Source of the DNA: Anaerolinea thermophila UNI-1
GTDB lineage: Bacteria; Chloroflexota; Anaerolineae; Anaerolineales; Anaerolineaceae
Assembly (NCBI RefSeq): GCF_000199675.1
Contig: NC_014960.1
Location: forward strand, 620,001 to 684,000
Length of the DNA: 64,000 nt
Direction of reading: 5' to 3'
Numbering within the stretch: the stretch's first letter is position 1; each line of letters starts with the position of its first letter. The notes below the pieces were generated by a model. It ran no database searches, was not told the DNA's origin, and saw nothing but the letters and a program-made list of their open reading frames with translations. Below are positions 45,686-57,761 of the stretch, piece by piece. The position numbers were made by a program, and so were the translations under genes.

Positions 45686-45714
45686 ATTGTATCACGAAAA
45701 AAGGGGCATCCCAA
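45686..45714 (-). promoter_or_regulatory. promoter of the Trm112-like/LCP operon
   Basis: On the - strand: TTGGGA (45709-45714), a 17-base spacer and TACAAT (45686-45691) preceded by TGA (extended -10). It lies 38 bases before the Trm112-like start. Confidence 0.65.
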
Positions 45715-45796
45715 GCGCGCTTTTCTCAGGCAAGGTTGTCATGAGAAAACAGGATGAGCGGGATGGCTGGATGCATTGGATATCCATCAGTAAACT

Positions 45797-47005
45797 TTAC
45801 CGAAGCACGGCGGGCAAATATACGCGCGCATTGAGAGAATTCACCACGCTGACACGAACAGGAATGGTTTTGCTCGAACCCTCGGGCGGATATACGGGGT
45901 TGGTGATGGCGATGGTCAGCGTTCCCAGTGTGGTTCCCACATTTTGCAGTGTGGAAGCATGCGGCATGACCAGAAGGGTATCGTTGGGGGTAGTGCCGCT
46001 GGTGCGGCTGAGTTGCAGGAAGTTACTGGTGGGGTTCACTGCGGCGCTCCAGGTGAGCGGCGTGCTGTTAAGGGAGTTTGTCGGTTGCAGAGCAAGAGAA
46101 GCCGAAGGGTACAGGGTGCCGGTGCTTTTGTCGTAGAGAAAAGTGATGGAATCGGGCAGGTTGCCCAGGCGGTTTCCGCTGGTGGTCAGTGTAATCGTGT
46201 CGCTGGCGCTGGTGGTGGTTGTGCCACTGCGAAGTTCCACTGAGACGGTGCGCGTGCCGGCAATCCAGGGCAGACTCCAGCCGTTGACCCGTTCCTGAAA
46301 AGGCATCCACGCTGTCCAGGTGCCTGAGTCGTTGCGCAGGCGCATTTCGCTCCATTTTCCCTTGCCGTAGATGTATAAATTCACATCCGGAGAAGCGGTT
46401 TGCGCGGCTTCCAGATTAATGACGATGGGATAAACGCTGGAACGGGTGCCAAAGTCCTGCGTCCAGTAGCGGTAGTAGGTGCCCCCGCCGTAGGTGTAGC
46501 CCACGCCAATCTCGCGGTAATTGCTGTCGAGAATGTTGGCTTTATGTCCGGGAGAATTCATCCAGGCTTCTACCACTGCTTCGGGGGTGGAGTGTCCTGC
46601 GGCGATGTTTTCAGCCAGTGAAGAATAGCCTGTATAGAAATTGCCTACCCTCGTATACCATAAACAAACTTGGGTTTCGCCGTCGTAGGAATTATGATCG
46701 AAGTAGTCCTCATCCATCATATCTTTGGAGTGGAAGCGCCCGGCATAGTCCAGGTCGGTGTTGCGTTTCAGCGGGGGAATGCCTAACTTATCGCGCTCGA
46801 TGTTGCTGAGTTCCACCACGCGGTGTTCATAGGCATCGTTCATCGGGGCAACATTGACCCGCGTGCAACCGGTAAAGAGCAAACCGGGTTGGGATGGGGT
46901 ATCCAGCATCACCGGCTCGCCGATGACTTCCTCGGGAAGCGGGGTCTGGGCAATGGCAATGAAAACCCACAGGATGAGAGAAAGAAACAGGAAAATGCGT
47001 TTCAT
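45797..47005 (-). CDS. secreted CAP-domain (SCP-like) protein with C-terminal YLPAVLR tail
   Basis: A 402-residue exported protein. A signal peptide (~1-20, I-A-I-A-Q) is followed by a CAP/SCP domain (~55-180): R-F-H-S-K-D-M-M-D-E-D-Y-F-D-H, L-A-E-N-I-A-A-G-H and S-P-G-H-K-A-N-I-L. Two beta-rich domains follow, and the protein ends V-Y-L-P-A-V-L-R. A tail of the type Y-L-P-x-V-x-R is frequent, in my recollection, at the end of Chloroflexota secreted proteins and may be a sorting or packaging signal. GAGGGAA just before ATG 47005 sets the start. Confidence 0.82.
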   Translation of the reverse strand: MKRIFLFLSLILWVFIAIAQTPLPEEVIGEPVMLDTPSQPGLLFTGCTRVNVAPMNDAYEHRVVELSNIERDKLGIPPLKRNTDLDYAGRFHSKDMMDEDYFDHNSYDGETQVCLWYTRVGNFYTGYSSLAENIAAGHSTPEAVVEAWMNSPGHKANILDSNYREIGVGYTYGGGTYYRYWTQDFGTRSSVYPIVINLEAAQTASPDVNLYIYGKGKWSEMRLRNDSGTWTAWMPFQERVNGWSLPWIAGTRTVSVELRSGTTTTSASDTITLTTSGNRLGNLPDSITFLYDKSTGTLYPSASLALQPTNSLNSTPLTWSAAVNPTSNFLQLSRTSGTTPNDTLLVMPHASTLQNVGTTLGTLTIAITNPVYPPEGSSKTIPVRVSVVNSLNARVYLPAVLR

Positions 47006-47026
47006 GTGTTCCCTCATAAAAAAGAT

Positions 47027-47052
47027 GTGCCTACCCAGAGAATAAGCACATC
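47027..47052 (-). terminator. terminator between the VanW-like and CAP genes
   Basis: On the - strand: GATGTGC pairs with GCACATC (13-15-base loop), followed by TTTTTTAT. It lies 35 bases after the VanW-like gene and 22 before the CAP gene start, so readthrough control of the CAP gene is possible. Confidence 0.7.
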
Positions 47053-47086
47053 CTGGTAACTTCGAACTTTACAATCCCCTTACGAT

Positions 47087-48946
47087 TTACTCCTTTGGGG
47101 GCAGTTCGGTGCCGGGCCCATACTCGAAGACCTCGCCCCAGGGTTCGTAATGGGTGACAAATTGATCGCTGAAGTACAGCGCGCCGTTCTTGTACACCCG
47201 GCGGGTCACAGTCACATCCGCGCCTTTTGCCGCCCATTCCACCTGTTTGATTTCGCCCTGTTTAAGATCGGGGTTCTCACGGTACACCGTTTCAGGTGGA
47301 TCGACTACATTGGTGGGACCGGTGGTATCCCACTCCACCGTGCGTCCGTCTTTGGTGGAGTAAAACTTCCAGGTCAAACTGTAACCGTTGATGTAGGTTT
47401 CCATCAACAGCCAGTAGGGGGTGTCGTTGACGAACTTAAAGTCCACCAGCGGGACGAACACGGTGGCATCCAGACCGGCAAGGCGGTCGGAATGACCGGA
47501 CGCGGTTTGCTCGTAATATCCCACACGGTAAGCGTGCGCATGACGTTCAACGATGGGAAATCCGGCAAAGAAGGCATTACGGAAGAGCGTCGTGCTTACC
47601 TGACACACTCCGCCGCCCACGCCTTTGATGGTTTGCCCACCAATGATGATGAGTGCTTCGGCGTAACCGTTATCCAGAGTGATGTCGCCCAGCGCCTGCG
47701 CCATGGAGAAGGTCTCGCCCGGAGCCACCAGCAAACCGTGGAATTTGGAAGCCGCGGCTTTGATGTTCTGTACCCGCGCCGCGCTTGAACCGCGGAAGTA
47801 AGTGGTGGTGGCTTGCACCAGTTCGGTGATGCCCAATTGCTCGCCGGTCATCTCATCGGTCACCGGCGGGTTGGTGTAGTTGATTTGCAGGGCAATTTCG
47901 TGCTCGCCTTGCGCCAGTTTTTCCTGGATAAAGTTGGCACTGGCAGATACATCCAGTTCTCGACCAATCACCGCGTTCTGGATGACTTCCAACTGGCGGG
48001 TGTCATCTTTGAAAATAAAACGGGCGTTGACCGGCGAACGGCGCAGTTTGGGGGCTAAATCGCTCAGGTACGTCAGCAGGTAGGTCTCGTTGAGTCCGAC
48101 CTGATAGCGGGTATTGCCATCCGCTTCAGCGCGGCGGATGACCAGCATCTGAGCTAATTGTTCGGGGGGAATCGTCCATGGGCCATCGCCGGAGTTGTCG
48201 GTAGCAGGCAGGGTCAGCGTCAGCGGGGTGCTGAGAATGCGGCGGGCTTGCTCGGCGGCAGTGCTGGCATCCAGAATCGCGGGTTTTTCTTCCTGCACAT
48301 ACAGGTTGAGGATGGCATCTTTGAGGGTTTGCATCTGCACGCTTACCAGAATCAGCGAAGCGTTGAGATCCAGTTTGCGTCCAATTTGTCCGGGAGTTAC
48401 TTTGACCTCCGTACCTTCCACCTGCAACGTGGCGTCCTTCGCCGGAACGTCAATTTGGGTGGCGAGATTGTTGAGGTAGGCAAAGGTCACCCGCTGATCC
48501 AGAAGCAATACGGGGGGAACATCCTTGCCGCTTGCCAGGGTCAGGCTTTGTTCCCACAGGCGGGTGAACGGATCACCACTGCGTCCGATCTGAAAAGCTG
48601 CGCGAGCGCTTGCCGAAGCATCGAGTGCCAGCCCCAGTTCGGCAGGGGTGACAATCCAGAAGCGCTCGCCGTCTTTAAGGACCAGTTTACCTGTTTGTGG
48701 GTAGGTGATGCGCCGCTGGATCTCCTGCGCGGCTTCGCGCGGGGTCATCCCGCTGACATCAATTCCCGCCACGCTGACGCCGGGAAAGATTCTGCCGGCA
48801 TACACAATCTGGAAACCCAGGAAGAAAATGACCAGAACCACCACGAACAGGACAACACCCAACATCCCCGCCAGCAGGACTTGCTCCAGGGTAATTGCGC
48901 GAGGTTGTGGGGTGGGGCGTCTTACAGGGTAAGAAATTGTACTCAT
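47087..48946 (-). CDS. VanW-family envelope protein with PG-binding domains and G5-like end
   Basis: A 619-residue exported protein. One N-terminal membrane helix (~25-50), two copies of a peptidoglycan-binding-like domain (~70-195 and ~240-360), then the VanW domain (~390-520, with F-H-G-L-L-V-A-P-G-E-T-F-S and G-G-V-C-Q-V-S-T-T-L-F-R-N-A) and a G5-like C-terminus. VanW proteins are cell-wall associated; the function is unknown. ATG 48946 is chosen; the longer frame from 49051 has no support. An extended -10 (TGTTATAAT) lies 9 bases before it. Confidence 0.85.
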   Translation of the reverse strand: MSTISYPVRRPTPQPRAITLEQVLLAGMLGVVLFVVVLVIFFLGFQIVYAGRIFPGVSVAGIDVSGMTPREAAQEIQRRITYPQTGKLVLKDGERFWIVTPAELGLALDASASARAAFQIGRSGDPFTRLWEQSLTLASGKDVPPVLLLDQRVTFAYLNNLATQIDVPAKDATLQVEGTEVKVTPGQIGRKLDLNASLILVSVQMQTLKDAILNLYVQEEKPAILDASTAAEQARRILSTPLTLTLPATDNSGDGPWTIPPEQLAQMLVIRRAEADGNTRYQVGLNETYLLTYLSDLAPKLRRSPVNARFIFKDDTRQLEVIQNAVIGRELDVSASANFIQEKLAQGEHEIALQINYTNPPVTDEMTGEQLGITELVQATTTYFRGSSAARVQNIKAAASKFHGLLVAPGETFSMAQALGDITLDNGYAEALIIIGGQTIKGVGGGVCQVSTTLFRNAFFAGFPIVERHAHAYRVGYYEQTASGHSDRLAGLDATVFVPLVDFKFVNDTPYWLLMETYINGYSLTWKFYSTKDGRTVEWDTTGPTNVVDPPETVYRENPDLKQGEIKQVEWAAKGADVTVTRRVYKNGALYFSDQFVTHYEPWGEVFEYGPGTELPPKE

Positions 48947-48955
48947 CTGGTCTCC

Positions 48956-48964
48956 ATTATAACA
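48956..48964 (-). promoter_or_regulatory. extended -10 promoter of the VanW-like gene
   Basis: On the - strand TGTTATAAT (TATAAT at 48956-48961), 9 bases before the ATG. The 5' leader would be about 2 bases, although GGAGACC between box and ATG could also act as a ribosome site if transcription starts earlier. Confidence 0.55.
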
Positions 48965-49056
48965 AACCCGCTTAAGATATTCATGAGACGTTTTTGGATG
49001 CAAAAAAGGTTCCAGAAAAAAGCCCAACGAATTTTGAATCAATTTCCCCAAATCCC

Positions 49057-49084
49057 TTGACAGCCCATAGAAGGCGTGTATAAT
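49057..49084 (+). promoter_or_regulatory. rRNA operon promoter
   Basis: Perfect TTGACA (49057-49062), a 16-base spacer and perfect TATAAT (49079-49084). It is the strongest promoter in the window and lies about 245 bases before the 16S gene. Confidence 0.93.
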
Positions 49085-49327
49085 TCAGCCCGCTGTGACC
49101 AACAGAACGGTTCCGAAAAACGGAGCCGGGGGCGAGAGAAAGAAAGCCCTGTAAAAATTGAGTGGCGTCGAGATTGACAGCCGGTGTCGGAACAGAGATG
49201 GGAAGACATCGGATTTTTATCGCCACAAACAAGGCACCTTAACAACTGAAGAGTGATAGGGAGAGAGAAAGGAAGGGCACTGAAGATTCCGGAAGAGATT
49301 GAACCACTGAAGAAGTGGAGGAAATTT
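49085..49327 (+). other. rRNA operon leader
   Basis: About 240 bases of transcribed leader with no reading frame of note. It has paired GC-rich segments and a purine-rich end (GAAGTGGAGGAAATTTTTT) just before the 16S 5' end; this is probably the RNase III/processing stem and antitermination region. Confidence 0.6.
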
Positions 49328-50829
<1,502 letters not shown>

Positions 50830-51140
50830 TAGGGAGGGGGTTCAGGGTGAGGCTGAGGCTGAGCCCTGCACTTCCTTGTGAAGATGAGAAAAAATCCTCG
50901 CCGGAGCGGATCGGTGAGGTTCTCCAGGGGTCTTTCCCCAATCTTTCCCTGTCACTCTTGAGTTGTTGAGGTGCGGCGTCCTCGGACGTCGGTTGCAAAT
51001 TTCCAACGAAATAGGCAACCGAGGCTCGAAGACGGAGCCTTGAGAGAGGAAGCACCTTAAGAATAGAATAGTGTAGTAGAGAGAAGAAGGCGCATCAAGC
51101 AGTAGAAGAAGGAGAAAGAGGACTGAGGTCCTCGCATCAC
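50830..51140 (+). other. 16S-23S spacer without tRNA
   Basis: About 310 bases, purine-rich, containing GC-rich inverted segments that probably pair with sequence after 23S/before 16S during processing. No tRNA-Ile or tRNA-Ala (no T-loop GGTTCGAATC-type sequence or acceptor stem) was found, and no CDS is supported. Confidence 0.8.
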
Positions 51141-54099
<2,959 letters not shown>

Positions 54100-54171
54100 G
54101 TGGTGCGAGGATCTGGGTCTTCTTTCAAGAAGAAGCGCCTTTATAGAACTCTCTACACGTGAAAACAGTCT

Positions 54172-54288
54172 TTTGGTGATAGGAGCGACGTTGGTACACC
54201 CGGCAACATCCCGAACCCGGTCGTTAAGGACGTCAGCGCCGATGGTACTTGGGGGGCGACCCCCTGGGAGAGTAGGTCATCGCCAAAA
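54172..54288 (+). rRNA. rrf: 5S ribosomal RNA
   Basis: About 117 bases: the terminal helix TTTGGTGAT/ATCGCCAAA, the conserved CCGAACCCGG loop and the GGGAGAGTAGG 3' loop. It follows 23S by about 70 bases. Confidence 0.92.
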
Positions 54289-54304
54289 GACTTTTTCTTT
54301 TTAA
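54281..54304 (+). terminator. rRNA operon terminator using the 5S stem
   Basis: The 5S closing helix extends outward: AGTCTTTTGGTG (54168-54179) pairs with CGCCAAAAGACT (54281-54292), followed directly by TTTTTCTTTTT. The 5S stem itself therefore seems to form the terminator. Confidence 0.7.
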
Positions 54305-54407
54305 CTCCACCAGTATATCGCTCAATTGGGCAAAGCCGTTTCCCTCCGCGTCATAGTGCCTGGCAATTGGAAACAAAAAAATCGAACACGTTTTCAATTT
54401 TTTCCTC

Positions 54408-54413
54408 TATAAT
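54408..54413 (+). promoter_or_regulatory. -10 box of ssb
   Basis: Perfect TATAAT, 45 bases before the ssb start. A convincing -35 is not visible (the region upstream is T- and A-rich). Confidence 0.45.
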
Positions 54414-54458
54414 TAATGACAGAAGTTCTCGACCTTCGGGTTAGAAAGGTGTTTTTCT

Positions 54459-54881
54459 ATGACATTCCATACGATCATCATTGTGGGGAATGTAGGGCGC
54501 GAGCCTGAAATGCGTTATACCCCTGCCGGGCAGCCGGTAACCAGTTTTTCTGTGGCTTCCAACCGTTCCTACACCAATCAACAGGGCGAAAAGGTGGATG
54601 AAACCATCTGGTTTCGCGTTTCTGCTTTTGGCAAATTAGCCGAAACCTGCAACCAGTTCCTTCATAAGGGCAGTAGGGTGCTGGTAGAAGGACGTCTGGT
54701 TCCCGATAAAAATGGCTCGCCGCGCATTTGGACACGCCAGGATGGCACGGCTGGGGCATCCTACGAAGTGACGGCGACCACGGTGCGATTCCTCAGCGCT
54801 CGTGGAGAAGGTGGGGCGGAAGCCGGTGGCGATCTGACGATTCCCGATGTAGGGGATATGGGAGAGGACATCCCCTTCTAG
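54459..54881 (+). CDS. ssb: single-stranded DNA-binding protein
   Basis: A 140-residue SSB. The OB-fold covers residues 1-115 (H-T-I-I-I-V-G-N-V-G-R-E-P, Y-T-P-A-G-Q-P-V-T-S-F-S-V-A-S-N-R). A short acidic tail ends D-I-P-F, the motif that recruits repair and replication proteins. It is shorter than E. coli SSB because the flexible linker is reduced. It lies between the rRNA operon and the translin gene. Confidence 0.95.
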   Translation: MTFHTIIIVGNVGREPEMRYTPAGQPVTSFSVASNRSYTNQQGEKVDETIWFRVSAFGKLAETCNQFLHKGSRVLVEGRLVPDKNGSPRIWTRQDGTAGASYEVTATTVRFLSARGEGGAEAGGDLTIPDVGDMGEDIPF

Positions 54882-54903
54882 GAAGGGAAGCATTTAGAAG
54901 CCC

Positions 54904-55569
54904 ATGAAAACCCTCCCTGAAATTGCCGAGCGCATCCATCAGGCGCTGGAGGCGCGCACCCGCGCCCGCGACCAGGTGTTAACGCAAGCCCGCGTCCTTA
55001 CCCGTCATGCCGCGCATGCCATCCGTGCCGCCCACCGCGAGGAATGGAGTATTGCCGCGGAACAGTTGGAGCAAGCCCGTCTGCTGGTGCGCCAGTTACA
55101 GCAAGATTTAGCGCCCTATCCGGAACTTTACTTTGCCGGATACACTCAGGATGCCATCAAAGAATTTGCCGAAGCCAGCATCGCCTGTGCGCTGATTCAA
55201 AACCTTTCTCTTCCCACTCCCGAGGAATTAGGGGTGGAGGATGTCACCTATCTTAATGGTCTGGCAGAAGCCGCTGGAGAACTGCGACGCCGTTGCCTGG
55301 ATATCTTGCGTCAGGGCTATTCGCAGGAAGCCGAGCGCCTGCTTTCCTGCATGGATGATATTTACGATGTTTTGGTAACCATGGACTACCCCGACGCGGT
55401 AACCAACGGACTGCGCCGCCAGACCGATGTTGCCCGCAGTCTGCTGGAGCGCACCCGCGGAGATATTACCCTCAGCCAGCGCGAACAGCATCTGGAACAG
55501 GTCATCCGAGATGCTGTGAAACGGCTCGAATCCCCCTCTCATGACTCGCCGGACAATCCGCGCTTCTGA
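54904..55569 (+). CDS. translin-family protein
   Basis: A 221-residue, all-helical protein resembling translin/TRAX. The core T-Y-L-N-G-L-A-E-A-A-G-E-L-R-R-R (residues ~115-130; E122 and E126 are candidate metal ligands) and the C-terminal helix pair Y-P-D-A-V-T-N-G-L-R-R-Q-T-D-V-A-R-S-L-L-E (~162-182) match the family. In eukaryotes translin-TRAX forms the C3PO RNase; prokaryotic members are mainly archaeal. It starts 22 bases after ssb and its end overlaps the Cas4-like gene by 29 bases, so the two are likely co-expressed. RNA/ssDNA binding or RNase activity is inferred. Confidence 0.78.
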   Translation: MKTLPEIAERIHQALEARTRARDQVLTQARVLTRHAAHAIRAAHREEWSIAAEQLEQARLLVRQLQQDLAPYPELYFAGYTQDAIKEFAEASIACALIQNLSLPTPEELGVEDVTYLNGLAEAAGELRRRCLDILRQGYSQEAERLLSCMDDIYDVLVTMDYPDAVTNGLRRQTDVARSLLERTRGDITLSQREQHLEQVIRDAVKRLESPSHDSPDNPRF

Positions 55570-55786
55570 AATCGGCGCTTTTCTCTACTGCCGACGGGCG
55601 TGGTGGTACCGCTTGCAAGGGGTAGAACCACAAAACCGGGAAGTCCTTGGCGAGGGTACAGCATATCATCTTCGTCATGGGAAAGAAGTCTGGCTTGCCA
55701 GTCTGATTCGGCTGGCAGGCTGGCTTTTTTTAAGTGGGGCGTTGATTCTTCTCGTCGTTGGACTGACCCTGTATGTACTCCGTTGA
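55541..55786 (+). CDS. N-terminal half of a membrane Cas4-like nuclease (split gene, part 1)
   Basis: An 81-residue product: S-E-I-G-A-F-L-Y-C17-R-R-A-W-W-Y resembles the first Cys of Cas4/Dna2-type Fe-S nucleases, and H43 could be the conserved His that follows. Residues ~54-80 are a membrane helix. The frame ends at TGA 55784-55786; five codons later, in the same frame, the second half starts with another membrane helix. On its own this part lacks all nuclease residues. It overlaps the translin gene by 29 bases. Confidence 0.72.
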   Translation: MTRRTIRASEIGAFLYCRRAWWYRLQGVEPQNREVLGEGTAYHLRHGKEVWLASLIRLAGWLFLSGALILLVVGLTLYVLR

Positions 55787-55801
55787 AAGGCAAGCCTTGC
55801 C

Positions 55802-56317
55802 ATGATGTGGATTGGAGTGGGGCTTTTTCTCTTCCTGCTGGCAGTGTTGATGCTCATCTGGGCACAGCATCGACTGCAAGCGGTTGGGTTACCCCTGGGG
55901 CGGATTGTCTCCACCGATACTTCCAGATGGCGAGCGTTGGAAAAGCCGCTCTACGACCCGGAAACGGGGTTGACCGGTAAGCCCGATTATGTAGTGAAGG
56001 TAGGGGGAGTGCTGGTTCCGGTAGAGGTCAAAAGTGCCTGGGCGCCTGCCGAGCCGTATGATAGCCATGTATATCAGTTAGCCGCGTATTGTTTGCTTCT
56101 GGCGCGTACTTCAGGCAAGCGCCCGCCCTATGGGTTCATTCATTACCGCAATCGCACGTTTGCGGTGGATTTTACCCCCGCGCTGGAGCAAGCCCTGCTT
56201 GGGGTGATTGACGAGATGCATGCGGAACAGCGCCGTTCAACGGTTAACCGTTCTCATGAGGAATCTTCGCGCTGTGCTCGTTGCGGCTTCCGTGCGGTGT
56301 GTGATCAACGGCTGTAG
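55802..56317 (+). CDS. C-terminal half of a membrane Cas4-like PD-(D/E)XK nuclease (split gene, part 2)
   Basis: A 171-residue product with a membrane helix at ~2-22, then a RecB-type nuclease core: D62 (G-K-P-D-Y), E75-x-K77 (V-P-V-E-V-K-S-A) and Q92-x3-Y96. The tail has C158-x2-C161-x5-C167, three of the four Cys that bind the 4Fe-4S cluster in Cas4; the fourth would be C17 of the preceding frame. It is in the same reading frame as part 1, 15 bases after its TGA. ATG 55802 has only a distant AAAGG, so reinitiation or readthrough is possible. No cas1/cas2 or CRISPR is present. Confidence 0.75.
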   Translation: MMWIGVGLFLFLLAVLMLIWAQHRLQAVGLPLGRIVSTDTSRWRALEKPLYDPETGLTGKPDYVVKVGGVLVPVEVKSAWAPAEPYDSHVYQLAAYCLLLARTSGKRPPYGFIHYRNRTFAVDFTPALEQALLGVIDEMHAEQRRSTVNRSHEESSRCARCGFRAVCDQRL

Positions 56318-56333
56318 TCGCTTTTTTGGTGGT

Positions 56334-57521
56334 ATGCTTAAGGCTGTGACCCCTTTGTATCGTTTGCTGGTGGGGCTTTTGCTTTGCGCACTGGCGTTGA
56401 GTGCCTGTGGGGCTGAACAGGATATCACGGCACGGGGAACCGTTTTCCCATCCTATGCGGTGCAGATGCCGCCTACCCTCTCCCCCACACCATCCCTGAC
56501 CCCGCTCCCGCCTCGCAGCACTGTCTATCCTACTCCACGCTTTACCTCGGTAACTCCTATTCCATCGCCTGCCGAGCCGCTGACCCTGCCTGATGAGGTC
56601 ATGGTGTATTTGCTGGCAGGGCAGGATCGCAGTCAGCCGTTTGTGGGGCGCACCGATGCTATCCATCTGGTGTTTTTGCACCCTCGTTTTGCCAAAGCGG
56701 CATTGATTTCTCTGGCACCCGATTTGTTTGTATATCTGCCGGGGTATTCCATGCAGCGTCTTTCAGCGGCGTACCCGCTGGGTGGAGCCCGCCTTTTGCG
56801 TGAAACGCTGGCATACAATTTCGGCGTCCGGGTGGACGAATGGGCGGTGATGCGCATGGACGATTTTGCGTTTCTGGTAGATGAATTAGGCGGAATCAAC
56901 GTTCCTGTGCTGGAAGCCATCCCCGGGGTGTGTGGAGACCGCATCTACCCGGGGCAGGTGTTCATGAACGGTGAACTGGCGCTGTGTTACGCCCGTCTGC
57001 GTCAGCAGGAACAGGAAACTGCGCGGGGATTGCGTCAGCAGGCACTGCTGGAGCAGATGCTTCTCCGCCTGGCGCAGGGGGGCAACCTGGTGCGCTTACC
57101 CGGTATTTTTGAGACCATTGCCCCACGTCTGGATACCAGCCTGAGCCGTGAGGATGTAGTCGGTCGGGCGGCGCTGGCATTGCGGCTGAGCGATACCCGC
57201 CGGTTGGGATATTTTCAAATCGGCGAAAATGCCGCACGCGTTTGGCCAATTCTGGATAACCCTCGCACCATTGTTTTCCTGCCCGATGGGCAAGCCGTGA
57301 GGCGCGTGCTGGAGCAAGCCATGGCGTTCATCAGTCGCCCGGAAGCATTCTCGGAACGCATCGCCACGCTGGAGTTTGAACTGACCATCTCGCCTACCCC
57401 TACTCCGTTGCCTACCGATACCCCCATTCCGCCGGATACGCCCACCCCGCTTCCCACCTTTACCCGCACCCCTGCCCCGCAGACACTCACCCCAACCTTC
57501 ACCCCCACACTGGCGCCCTGA
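56334..57521 (+). CDS. LCP-like lipoprotein with degenerate active site and Thr/Pro-rich regions
   Basis: A 395-residue lipoprotein (lipobox L-S-A-C with C25). A Pro/Thr-rich linker (~40-85) is followed by an LCP-like domain (~88-340): R-T-D-A-I-H-L-V-F-L and Y-A-R-L-R-Q-Q-E-Q-E-T-A-R-G-L-R-Q-Q align with LCP motifs. The usual S-x-P-R-D Arg is missing (here S-L-A-P-D) and the Y-x-R-x-R...D position is Glu, so catalysis is doubtful. The C-terminus (~352-395) is a T-P-T-P repeat. It starts 17 bases after the Cas4-like gene. Confidence 0.72.
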   Translation: MLKAVTPLYRLLVGLLLCALALSACGAEQDITARGTVFPSYAVQMPPTLSPTPSLTPLPPRSTVYPTPRFTSVTPIPSPAEPLTLPDEVMVYLLAGQDRSQPFVGRTDAIHLVFLHPRFAKAALISLAPDLFVYLPGYSMQRLSAAYPLGGARLLRETLAYNFGVRVDEWAVMRMDDFAFLVDELGGINVPVLEAIPGVCGDRIYPGQVFMNGELALCYARLRQQEQETARGLRQQALLEQMLLRLAQGGNLVRLPGIFETIAPRLDTSLSREDVVGRAALALRLSDTRRLGYFQIGENAARVWPILDNPRTIVFLPDGQAVRRVLEQAMAFISRPEAFSERIATLEFELTISPTPTPLPTDTPIPPDTPTPLPTFTRTPAPQTLTPTFTPTLAP

Positions 57522-57604
57522 CGAATTTCCCTTGAAAGCGGGAGGCTCATCATACAGGGAGGTGGATTTTCATCTCTTGTTTGCAGGAAGGGAATTTGTT
57601 ATCT

Positions 57605-57710
57605 TATACTTGTAAACCGTGGCGGGATGGAGAAGCCTGTGAGCAATCAACCCCACATAAACTGGCAAAACAAGCGGGCACAGTCCGTAGTGCCCGCTTA
57701 TTTTTTTTGC
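57605..57710 (+). ncRNA. possible small RNA with its own terminator
   Basis: A possible -10 (TATACT, 57605-57610) is followed by ~90 bases without a reading frame that can fold (GTGG.GG pairs with CC.CCAC around 57618-57656) and end in a strong intrinsic terminator: stem AAGCGGGCAC/GTGCCCGCTT (57672-57699) then a run of T. No known family is recognised. It could simply be the 3' end of the upstream transcript. Confidence 0.3.
57672..57709 (+). terminator. intrinsic terminator before gdhA
   Basis: A 10-bp stem, AAGCGGGCAC / GTGCCCGCTT, with an 8-base loop, followed by ATTTTTTTT. It insulates gdhA from the upstream LCP-like gene. Confidence 0.92.
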
Positions 57711-57761
57711 CCGCCGTATTCCATCTCATCCTTAAATTCTCGTTTGTAGAGGAGTGTCCGC

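Noticed and set aside
45721..45749. TTTTCTCA/TGAGAAAA inverted repeat upstream of the CAP gene end
   Set aside because: A weak AT-rich stem with a 13-base loop and no following T-tract; insufficient for a terminator call.
55541..56317. Assigning the Cas4-like gene to a CRISPR system
   Set aside because: No repeats, cas1, cas2 or other cas genes are in the window; Cas4-like folds also occur outside CRISPR loci.
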